Program-made: the position numbers and the translations under genes
The notes under the pieces: model-generated
What the model saw: only the letters and a program-made list of their open reading frames with translations
What the model was told of the DNA's origin: nothing
Database searches by the model: none
NCBI GenBank assembly: GCA_027034965.1
Contig: JALVWL010000004.1
Coordinates: 1 to 5,341, forward strand
Source: Candidatus Omnitrophota bacterium
Lineage (GTDB): Bacteria; Omnitrophota; Gorgyraeia; S143-82
DNA length: 5,341 nucleotides
Direction: 5' to 3'
Shown here: positions 1-5,341 of the stretch, piece by piece
Numbering within the stretch: position 1 is the stretch's first letter
Layout of the letters: the number at the start of each line of letters is the position of its first letter

Positions 1-339
1 CGCATTCGAGAACACGAAGTCAAGCTTTGGCATATTCTGCCACAATGACAATGAATCCATATTCCCACAGATACACATCGCATTATATCCCCGCAGATAC
101 TCCCTGGCCATAGAAACCATCCTAGGTGATATATCAACTGCTATCAACCTCAGCTTTTGGAATTTTTCTAATAACTTTCGTGAAAGCCGTCCATCTCCAC
201 AGCCAAGCTCGAGCCCTATAGAGGGGGAAAAATCTTCTGGCAACAGGGACAACAAATCCCCAAACACATCCCTCTGAATATGGGCATAATCGCTATAGGT
301 AGAGGCCGCTCTGTCAAAGTCATCATATGGGAAAGGCAT
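1..339 (-). CDS. bioC: Malonyl-ACP O-methyltransferase BioC, N-terminal part (runs off window)
   Basis: The first 113 codons are visible and the frame stays open to the window edge, so the C-terminal half or more is missing. BioC is a cytoplasmic SAM-dependent enzyme that methylates the free carboxyl of malonyl-ACP, so that fatty acid synthesis can build the pimeloyl moiety of biotin. Seen: an N-terminal FDRAASTYSDYAHIQRDV stretch (residues 8-25), which closely resembles the F-RAA-xY-xxHAxLQR start typical of BioC; the class I methyltransferase motif I LELGCGDGR (43-51); an acidic post-I strand AVDIS (67-71); and FVFSNA at the edge, matching the family's D-x-x-x-SN strand. The ATG is preceded by AGGA at 7 nt and by an in-frame TAG four codons upstream, which fixes the start. 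It lies 101 bp after feoB. The N-terminal signature separates it from generic methyltransferases, but the C-terminal half cannot be checked. Confidence 0.85.
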   Translation of the reverse strand, partial: MPFPYDDFDRAASTYSDYAHIQRDVFGDLLSLLPEDFSPSIGLELGCGDGRLSRKLLEKFQKLRLIAVDISPRMVSMAREYLRGYNAMCICGNMDSLSLWQNMPKLDFVFSNA

Positions 340-346
340 AACAGGA

Positions 347-350
347 TCCT
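347..350 (-). promoter_or_regulatory. Ribosome binding site of bioC
   Basis: AGGA on the minus strand lies 7 nt upstream of the bioC ATG. The in-frame stop TAG at 349-351 overlaps it, so no longer N-terminus is possible. This is among the better Shine-Dalgarno matches in the window, which suits a gene translated independently of feoB. Confidence 0.6.
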
Positions 351-364
351 AACGCTCAACATTA

Positions 365-402
365 CTGTAACCTAGAAATATCGTCGACATCTCTTATTAC
401 AG
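365..402. repeat. Inverted repeat across the candidate bioC promoter
   Basis: CTGTAA at 365-370 and TTACAG at 397-402 (plus strand) are perfect 6-bp inverted arms separated by 26 bp. The left arm also lies in a small palindrome, TTAC-T-GTAA (362-370), and is followed by CC, giving TGTAACC. This recalls the half-site of the biotin repressor BirA (TTGTNAACC), but the arm spacing is longer than in known BirA operators and the right arm lacks the GG. The repeat is seen directly; an operator role is speculation. Confidence 0.35.
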
Positions 403-406
403 ACAA
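377..406 (-). promoter_or_regulatory. Candidate sigma-70 promoter for bioC
   Basis: On the minus strand a TTGTCT -35 box (401-406, 4 of 6 consensus bases) is followed after 18 bp by a GATATT -10 box (377-382, 4 of 6). Transcription would start near 370, about 30 nt before the bioC start codon. Both boxes are only moderate matches in an AT-rich spacer, so this could be chance. It is reported because it lies where a separate bioC promoter would be expected and is overlapped by an inverted repeat. Confidence 0.3.
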
Positions 407-440
407 AAAATTCTCTCTTTGTGATCCTTTCCACTTATCC

Positions 441-2426
441 TCAATTTCCGATCAGGAAAACGCTAATTACTCTTAATAGCTGATACACAACCACACTCAA
501 CAGCCAGGCCACCAGAACTGTATACAGGGTAGAAAATACTGCCCACTTTGTTCCAAACTCCTTCTTTATAACCGCAATAGTCGCAACACAGGGAACATAC
601 AACAGGCTCATTATCAAAAAGGAGACCGCGCTCAGTGGCGTAAAATAATAAGGCAAAATCGTCCTCAATGCCTCGCTCTGCCCCCCTGCCAACAAGGTCC
701 CCAGAGTCCCAACAACCACCTCTTTGGCAACCACACCAAATAACAGCGCAACACTCGCCTGCCAGAAACCAAATCCTGCCAGGGAAAACAACGGAGACAG
801 CCACATCCCTATCTTACCAAGCAGAGAACTATCCGATGCATACTCTACTCCCCAGGGCATAGAGGCCAGAAACCATATCAATACCACTGCCAACAATATC
901 ACTGTCCAGGCCTTTTTTACAAACTCAAACGTCCTTATCCAGGAAAACCTCAAGACAACCCTCCAAGAAGGCAATCTATAAGGCGGCATCTCCATAATAA
1001 GCAAGCTCTCCTTATCCTTCATCGCCAGCCGGTTGAATACCCAGGCAGTAAAGATCCCGACCAGGATACCGATAACATACAGAGAGAAAATGACTACATT
1101 TTCCCGGCCCGGGAAAAAGGCACCGGCAAATAATACATAGATAGGAAGCCTCGCCGAACAACTCATAAAAGGGATAATAAAGGCCGTAACGATCCTGTCC
1201 TTTTCATTAGAAAGGGTACGCGTGGCCATAATAGCAGGGACATTACAACCAAAACCTATCAACATAGGGATAAAGGACTTGCCGTGCAATCCCAGCCTGT
1301 GCATAAACTTATCCATAAGAAAGGCCGCACGCGCCAGATACCCCGTATCCTCAAGGATAGAGATAAAGACATAAAGGAAGAATATATTGGGCAAAAAGAC
1401 CAATATAGATCCTATGCCGTCCAGGACACCGTTTATCAAAAATGAACTCAACCACTCAGGGGCAGAGAAAAAACTCAACACAGCACCCAGTCCATCAGCC
1501 AGATGGGCAAGTAAGCCCTCTATCATCCCTACAAAAGGATCCGCCAGTTTAAACACTGTCGTAAACATCAGATACATTACAAATAAAAATAGGGGCAAAC
1601 CAAACCATTTATTTGTAATAAACCTATCTACATATTCAGTAAAGGCGAGCCGTTTATCCATATCTACGTCCCTGGACATACACTCACCAAGCAGGGCACG
1701 TATAAATCCATATCTGCGTTCAGCAACATATATAGATAGGTCACCGTAGAGAGATGCAGCATCTCGTAATCTGGATTCAATCACAGACCTCCTATCCGCA
1801 CTTGTCTTCTCAGCAAAATGCCAATCACCTTCAATAACAGAGAGGGCTTCAAACCTATTCATACCAAGGGAACAGAGATAGTCAATCAGAGCCTCCAGTT
1901 CCCCATAATCTATCTTTATCCCAGAAGCATTCTCTCCATCCAGGCATTTGGCAATCGCCTCCCTCAGCTCATCTATACCCCTGCCCTGATTACCAACTGT
2001 CTTGACCACCCCGCAACAGCGCGTAATATCGGCAAAGATCTTCGCATCCAGATCAGATCGGCTCTTCTCTACCTCATCCCACATATTCAGGCAGGCCACG
2101 GATCTAATCCCTATTTCACGTATCTGGACAAGCAGATAAAGGTTGCGCTCGAGATTCGTGGAATCAATTACAACCACCGCAAGGTCAACCTCACCACTCA
2201 AAAGAAAATCACGCGCCACCCTCTCGTCGAGAGAAAAGGCACTCAAACCATAGATTCCAGGCAGGTCCACTACCCTAACGGTCTGGCCATTCACTGAAAA
2301 ACGGCCTTCCACCCTCTCTACTGTAGTACCTGCCCAATTACCTACCTGCTCCTGTCCACCAGTAAGGGCATTGAATATAGTCGTTTTACCTGCATTGGGA
2401 TTGCCCACAAGGGCTATCGTCTTCAT
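441..2426 (-). CDS. feoB: Ferrous iron transport protein FeoB
   Basis: FeoB is the inner-membrane GTP-dependent Fe(II) uptake protein. At 661 residues it is complete but shorter than E. coli FeoB (773), within the range of the compact members. The N-terminal G domain has G1 GNPNAGKTT (8-16), the G2 region VGNWAGTTVERVEG (28-41), G3 DLPG (54-57), G4 NMWD (114-117) and a G5 region TVGNQGRGID (143-152). A helical regulatory segment follows to about 270, and the membrane part starts near 275. Gate motif 1 is GYLARAAFLMDKFM then GFGCNVPA (362-398), and gate motif 2 is LYVPCVATIA (609-618). The Cys residues implicated in the iron path (394, 613) are both present. The start MKTIALVGNPN matches the usual FeoB start, although no good Shine-Dalgarno precedes it. 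No feoA or feoC is adjacent, and no convincing Fur box is visible upstream. Identification is secure. Confidence 0.97.
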   Translation of the reverse strand: MKTIALVGNPNAGKTTIFNALTGGQEQVGNWAGTTVERVEGRFSVNGQTVRVVDLPGIYGLSAFSLDERVARDFLLSGEVDLAVVVIDSTNLERNLYLLVQIREIGIRSVACLNMWDEVEKSRSDLDAKIFADITRCCGVVKTVGNQGRGIDELREAIAKCLDGENASGIKIDYGELEALIDYLCSLGMNRFEALSVIEGDWHFAEKTSADRRSVIESRLRDAASLYGDLSIYVAERRYGFIRALLGECMSRDVDMDKRLAFTEYVDRFITNKWFGLPLFLFVMYLMFTTVFKLADPFVGMIEGLLAHLADGLGAVLSFFSAPEWLSSFLINGVLDGIGSILVFLPNIFFLYVFISILEDTGYLARAAFLMDKFMHRLGLHGKSFIPMLIGFGCNVPAIMATRTLSNEKDRIVTAFIIPFMSCSARLPIYVLFAGAFFPGRENVVIFSLYVIGILVGIFTAWVFNRLAMKDKESLLIMEMPPYRLPSWRVVLRFSWIRTFEFVKKAWTVILLAVVLIWFLASMPWGVEYASDSSLLGKIGMWLSPLFSLAGFGFWQASVALLFGVVAKEVVVGTLGTLLAGGQSEALRTILPYYFTPLSAVSFLIMSLLYVPCVATIAVIKKEFGTKWAVFSTLYTVLVAWLLSVVVYQLLRVISVFLIGN

Positions 2427-2537
2427 AATCTTGGCTTATTATGGACAAAATTTCTCTTTTCTAACTATCTTGCCAATTAATAGAACCACTGCTCCCCCAA
2501 AGAAAAGTTAAAGTTCAAACCTACAACTCATATCCAG

Positions 2538-2611
2538 CTCCCCGGGGGAGACTCGAACTCCCAACACTCGGATCCGAAGTCCGATGCTCTATCCAATTGA
2601 GCTACCGGGGA
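2538..2611 (-). tRNA. tRNA-Arg (anticodon UCG)
   Basis: A 74-nt cloverleaf folds completely by hand. The acceptor stem is TCCCCGG/CCGGGGA (7 bp). The D stem is GCTC/GAGC with GG in the loop. The anticodon stem is TCGGA/TCCGA around the loop CTTCGGA, which puts TCG at positions 34-36. The variable loop has 5 nt (GTGTT), and the T stem is GGGAG/CTCCC with loop TTCGAGT. The discriminator is G73 and no CCA is encoded, so the 3' end must be added by tRNA nucleotidyltransferase. The anticodon UCG reads CGA, and possibly other CGN codons by wobble. The 5' 23 nt are also the last codons and stop of tsaE on the same strand, so the tRNA is probably excised from the tsaE transcript. Confidence 0.95.
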
Positions 2612-3050
2612 TTGAAATCGTTATGCCCCTTTTAGTCTGGCCTATGTGTTCTATATTAACCCAAATCGTATCTTCAGGCAAATACTCCACAAATTTATCC
2701 GCCCACTCTACTATACTGATATCGCTGCTTCTTATAATCTCATCCCAGCCAAAGCTATAGAGCTCATAACTGGAATTTAGTCTGTATAGGTCAAGATGCT
2801 GAAATACAACAGGGGCTGATCTATACTCCCCCTTGTAGACATTCATTATCACAAAGGTAGGGCTGGAAACCCGGGTTTCAGGTATTCCCAGAAAGGCAGC
2901 GGCCCCTTTTACAAAAACGGTCTTGCCCGCACCCAAATCCCCTTTGAGTCCTATCACCAATGGTCTGTGCTTGCCAATGTTGTCCTCTATAACTGCACGG
3001 GCAATCGCCTTTGTCTCTGCCTCTGAATGTGATATCAATCTTTTTTCCAT
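2589..3050 (-). CDS. tsaE: tRNA threonylcarbamoyladenosine biosynthesis ATPase TsaE
   Basis: TsaE (older names YjeE, UPF0079) is the small cytoplasmic ATPase that works with TsaB and TsaD to make t6A37 on ANN-decoding tRNAs. At 153 residues it is the usual family length. Seen: Walker A GDLGAGKT (37-44); the SPTF switch (63-66), usually followed by an N-x-Y as in NVY (70-72); HLDLYRL (85-91); and the IVEWADK strand (113-118) with the conserved EW. The ATG start overlaps the end of the glycosyltransferase gene by 16 nt and has only a poor Shine-Dalgarno, so translation is probably coupled. A TTG at codon 5, overlapping the upstream TGA, is a possible alternative start. The last 7-8 codons and the TAG stop lie inside the downstream tRNA-Arg gene. 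Its substrates do not include that tRNA, since t6A is made on tRNAs reading A-starting codons. Confidence 0.95.
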   Translation of the reverse strand: MEKRLISHSEAETKAIARAVIEDNIGKHRPLVIGLKGDLGAGKTVFVKGAAAFLGIPETRVSSPTFVIMNVYKGEYRSAPVVFQHLDLYRLNSSYELYSFGWDEIIRSSDISIVEWADKFVEYLPEDTIWVNIEHIGQTKRGITISIPGSSIG

Positions 3051-4168
3051 TTCACCGTATAGCTGCCAGACAGAAATCTCAATAAGGCCTCCACGGCCGC
3101 CAAGTTAAGTACAGAAAAGGTATATATAAACGAGGCAAATCTATTATTCACCAGTCTATTCCACAACAATAGACTAGAAACATATAAATAAACCAATGTC
3201 TGTAATAAAAAGATGTCGAGCCAGGCCCAGGAATCAACAGCAAGGATTGCGCTGGAGACAAGCATCAGCAAAAAGGCATAGGGTACAAACAATCTGAACA
3301 GCTTATGAGAAAGAAATTGAAGCAGTATCGGGTTCTTCAAGGATAATATCCATTTATCCATCACTATCAATTGAAAATTTCCGATAAGTGTACGCACTTT
3401 TCTAGCGTATTCTCGTCTATCCACAACCCTATCGTAGATAAAGGCATCTGGACAGAATACAGCGCGTCTACCTTGCTTTAGGGCATTCAAGGGTTGATAT
3501 ATATCATCCAGGATTATCTGTGGCGGAAGTCTTGTAATACAGTCTCTCTTCATCGCATACAATGCACCGGTTGCACCTATCATAGAATGAAACCTTGATT
3601 CACACCTGCGAATAGATTTTTCATACCTCCAGTAAAGGCCAATCTCCCGCCTTATATCCCCAGCCTCATTTGTGAAAACAAGCTCGCCGCTTGCTGAACC
3701 CACAGATTCGTCGGCCAATGCTGAAACCAGTATGGAAATGGCATCTTTATCGATTATCTGGCGTGCATCGGTAAAGATTATTATCTCCCGATTGGCCTGC
3801 GCCAATAAGTCGTTTAATACCGCAGGTTTTCCCCTCCTCTCAGCAAAGCTATAGACATATAGATTGCTATATCCATTTTCCCCCTTCAGGGTCCTTAATA
3901 TAGACTCGCTATCATCCGTGCACCCATCCAGACCTACAAGTACCTCTATCCTATCTCTTGGGTAACTGCCATTAAAGATAGAATCCATCTTCTCTTCAAG
4001 ATATTGTCCTTCGTTATAGACAGAGATAAGGACACTTACCAATGGCTGGTAATCATAATTGTACTTCACGTTCCTGCCAGATAAACGAGACAGAATACAG
4101 ATAATAACAGGATAAAGCAGATAGGTATATACGACGAATCCTAATCCCAGGAAAAAAAGATCCTTCAT
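3035..4168 (-). CDS. Membrane-anchored family 2 glycosyltransferase
   Basis: This is a 377-residue GT-A fold enzyme that probably transfers sugar from a nucleotide-sugar on the cytoplasmic face of the membrane. One N-terminal membrane segment (about 5-26) precedes the catalytic domain: SVLISVYNE (45-53), LDGCTDD (80-86), RRGKPAVLN (111-119), the metal-binding TDAR in place of DxD (133-136), GATGALYAMKR (198-208), and LDDIYQP with the likely catalytic acidic pair (220-226). An RKVRTLIGNFQ stretch (256-266) stands where processive synthases carry QxxRW, so a long homopolymer synthase such as cellulose or hyaluronan synthase is not indicated. Three C-terminal membrane segments follow (about 290-312, 317-336, 347-366). 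The start codon overlaps the deacetylase stop by 4 nt (ATGA), implying coupled translation and a shared glycan substrate. The exact donor and product cannot be read from the sequence. Confidence 0.9.
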   Translation of the reverse strand: MKDLFFLGLGFVVYTYLLYPVIICILSRLSGRNVKYNYDYQPLVSVLISVYNEGQYLEEKMDSIFNGSYPRDRIEVLVGLDGCTDDSESILRTLKGENGYSNLYVYSFAERRGKPAVLNDLLAQANREIIIFTDARQIIDKDAISILVSALADESVGSASGELVFTNEAGDIRREIGLYWRYEKSIRRCESRFHSMIGATGALYAMKRDCITRLPPQIILDDIYQPLNALKQGRRAVFCPDAFIYDRVVDRREYARKVRTLIGNFQLIVMDKWILSLKNPILLQFLSHKLFRLFVPYAFLLMLVSSAILAVDSWAWLDIFLLQTLVYLYVSSLLLWNRLVNNRFASFIYTFSVLNLAAVEALLRFLSGSYTVKWKKD

Positions 4169-4860
4169 TTTTTACTAAACAGCCCTCGTTTTAGTGAATC
4201 ATATCTTTCAACGCCGAGAAGCCCCTTTATACCCCATATAAGTTGTCTCTGGACCTTCCTCTTAAATATCTCTCCAGGGCTCTCCTTTAGCAGACGACTC
4301 AAAGAAGAGAGCCGATCTGTCTTCCTGACAACAAATCTAGGGACAAGAAAACCACTGCCATCCCATCTATCCGGCTCAGAAACAAACACGGCCTTGTATC
4401 CCAGGTCCTTTAAAAGATCAACTCCCCCTTTTGGCATAACCCCTCTGGGCATAGAAAAGTAGTCTACTGAACAACCTAATAGATCCTCTAGAATTTCCTT
4501 TGAACGGGCTGCCTCATATTCAAGGACCTCTTGCGAGGTAATCTCTTTATGATTTAGACCATGAGAGCCAATCTCAACCCCTTTCTGCAGTAGATCCTTC
4601 AGGTCTTCTGAATCAAGGAGCTGCCTGCCTTCTAGCTGTCTTCCGAGCATCTCAACTACTGGAAAGACAATGACCCTCAACTTTGCCTCCAAAAGTACTG
4701 GAATCGCTGAGTCCTTTATGGACCTATATCCATCGTCGAATGTGATGATAACACTATCTCTGTGGCGGGAGAACAATTCTATATGTGCAGAAAAGGTTTC
4801 AGGGGTTATTGTATAGATATCCTCGTCGTAACCTATATTGTGATACATCAAGACAATCAT
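4165..4860 (-). CDS. NodB-type polysaccharide deacetylase (carbohydrate esterase 4)
   Basis: This 231-residue protein belongs to the family that removes N-acetyl (or related acyl) groups from sugars with a bound metal. Seen: an N-terminal LMYHNIG strand (4-10); motif 1 TFDDGY (40-45), with the catalytic base and metal-binding Asp; motif 2 SHGLNH (99-104), with the two metal-binding His; and motif 3 YFSMPRG (134-140), a variant of the usual FxYPxG/RxPxG. The catalytic domain begins at the very first residues and an in-frame TGA lies two codons upstream, so there is no room for a signal peptide or membrane anchor. The protein is therefore predicted to be cytoplasmic. It starts 12 nt after pheT and overlaps the glycosyltransferase by 4 nt. 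Its substrate is unknown; a lipid-linked or nascent glycan made by the partner transferase is my inference. Confidence 0.9.
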   Translation of the reverse strand: MIVLMYHNIGYDEDIYTITPETFSAHIELFSRHRDSVIITFDDGYRSIKDSAIPVLLEAKLRVIVFPVVEMLGRQLEGRQLLDSEDLKDLLQKGVEIGSHGLNHKEITSQEVLEYEAARSKEILEDLLGCSVDYFSMPRGVMPKGGVDLLKDLGYKAVFVSEPDRWDGSGFLVPRFVVRKTDRLSSLSRLLKESPGEIFKRKVQRQLIWGIKGLLGVERYDSLKRGLFSKK

Positions 4861-4872
4861 ACTTCATCGCTA

Positions 4873-5341
4873 CTAAACCGCCCTGACGTCCAGGGAAGCA
4901 GCCTTTAAGGCCCTTATTATCCTATCGAAATCAGGGTTTATCTCTTCTTCCTTTAGTGTACGACTCGGGTGGTAGAATCTTAATCTATAGGCATAGCTTA
5001 ACCTTCCATCCGGAGAATGGAATATATCTATCAATTCTATCTCCTTGAGGTATTCTCCAGCTGCATCCCTTATAATCGAGACTATCTCTTGGTGATTAGC
5101 ACGGCTACTCAACCACATACTTATATCCCTCTCAACAGGGGGATAAAGTGGAATAGGTCTATAGGGCAACTTCCTCTCCCCTAAAAGATCTAGTAATTCA
5201 AACAGGTCTATCTCTAGATAATAGACAACATCTCGAGTCTTTATCCCCAGTTGCTTCAGGACTACGTTTCTGACCTTCCCAAACAGACCCAGTCTCTTAT
5301 CTCCTGAATAGATTTCAGCGAATGAACTCAAGACCTTGCTC
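4873..5341 (-). CDS. pheT: Phenylalanyl-tRNA synthetase beta subunit, C-terminal end (5' part outside window)
   Basis: The last 155 codons and TAG stop of pheT are visible, and the frame is open to the window edge. PheT forms the alpha2-beta2 enzyme that charges tRNA-Phe. The segment GLFGKVRNVVLKQLGIK followed by VYYLEIDLFELL is the end of the catalytic-like core, equivalent to the G-x-h-HPxVLK...fElDl-x-L run of the family. YRPIPLYPPVERDIS then opens the roughly 94-residue ferredoxin-fold anticodon-binding (FDX-ACB) domain. This domain continues through IIRDAAGEYLKEIELIDIF, LSYAYRLRFYHPSRTLKEEEIN and a closing helix, and ends just before the stop. A TTG at 5329-5331 could be misread as the start of a small protein, but the homology continues through it. 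Downstream the deacetylase follows after 12 nt, so it is probably co-transcribed with pheT. Confidence 0.95.
   Translation of the reverse strand, partial: SKVLSSFAEIYSGDKRLGLFGKVRNVVLKQLGIKTRDVVYYLEIDLFELLDLLGERKLPYRPIPLYPPVERDISMWLSSRANHQEIVSIIRDAAGEYLKEIELIDIFHSPDGRLSYAYRLRFYHPSRTLKEEEINPDFDRIIRALKAASLDVRAV

Noticed and set aside
403..440. A possible terminator after feoB (a run of six T on the minus strand)
   Set aside because: The T-run is not preceded by a stem of useful length; only a 3-bp GTG/CAC pairing is visible.
463..804. A minus-strand 113-codon open frame
   Set aside because: It lies wholly inside feoB in another frame, gives a Cys/Trp-rich protein of no recognisable kind, and feoB itself is certain.
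668..981. Plus-strand open frames of 64 and 85 codons
   Set aside because: They are antisense to the feoB membrane domain and overlap each other in different frames, with no domain features.
1387..2297. Plus-strand open frames of 120 and 159 codons (1387-1749 and 1818-2297)
   Set aside because: Both are antisense to feoB, have unlikely compositions and no recognisable motif. They are shadows of feoB codon usage.
2438..2443. A CATAAT -10-like box just upstream of feoB
   Set aside because: The best -35 at acceptable spacing matches only 3 of 6 bases, and the transcript would start a few bases before the ATG, leaving no leader. The spacer 2427-2537 shows no convincing promoter, Fur box, hairpin or gene.
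2521..2537. A possible att site or integrated element at the tRNA 3' end
   Set aside because: No integrase and no duplicated tRNA 3' fragment is visible in the window, and the neighbours are ordinary housekeeping genes.
4873..5331. A free-standing 152-residue protein beginning with TTG
   Set aside because: The frame is open upstream to the window edge and the sequence is the PheT C-terminus with its FDX-ACB domain, so the TTG is an internal Leu codon.

Overview
The window is ordinary bacterial chromosome. Every gene I can support lies on the minus strand, so transcription runs from high to low coordinates. In that order they are: the 3' end of pheT (phenylalanyl-tRNA synthetase beta chain), a NodB-type polysaccharide deacetylase, a membrane-anchored family 2 glycosyltransferase, tsaE (ATPase for tRNA t6A synthesis), a tRNA-Arg(UCG), feoB (ferrous iron transporter), and the 5' part of bioC (biotin-precursor methyltransferase). 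The base composition is moderate, with frequent ATA and AGG/AGA codons. BioC and compact overlapping genes would fit an uncultured Gram-negative-type lineage. I cannot name the phylum: Omnitrophota, Nitrospirota or Desulfobacterota would all be guesses.

Positions 5341 to 2538 look like one transcription unit. pheT ends 12 nt before the deacetylase. The deacetylase and glycosyltransferase overlap by 4 nt (ATGA type). The glycosyltransferase overlaps tsaE by 16 nt. tsaE in turn runs 23 nt into the tRNA-Arg gene, so its stop codon lies in the tRNA D-loop. Two genes for building or modifying a surface glycan are thus set between genes for tRNA charging and tRNA modification, and the unit ends with a tRNA.

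Positions 2537 to 441 hold a 111-bp spacer without a clear promoter and then a full-length 661-residue FeoB with intact G-protein motifs and both Gate motifs. No feoA is adjacent. A 101-bp spacer (340 to 440) follows. It holds a weak promoter candidate and a 6-bp inverted repeat lying across it, just upstream of bioC, which has a clear start codon and ribosome binding site and runs off the window edge.

Nothing here amounts to a clearly new system. The most unusual features are the tsaE/tRNA overlap, where tRNA 5' processing would cut the tsaE message before its stop codon, and the coupled deacetylase/glycosyltransferase pair in which the deacetylase has no export signal.
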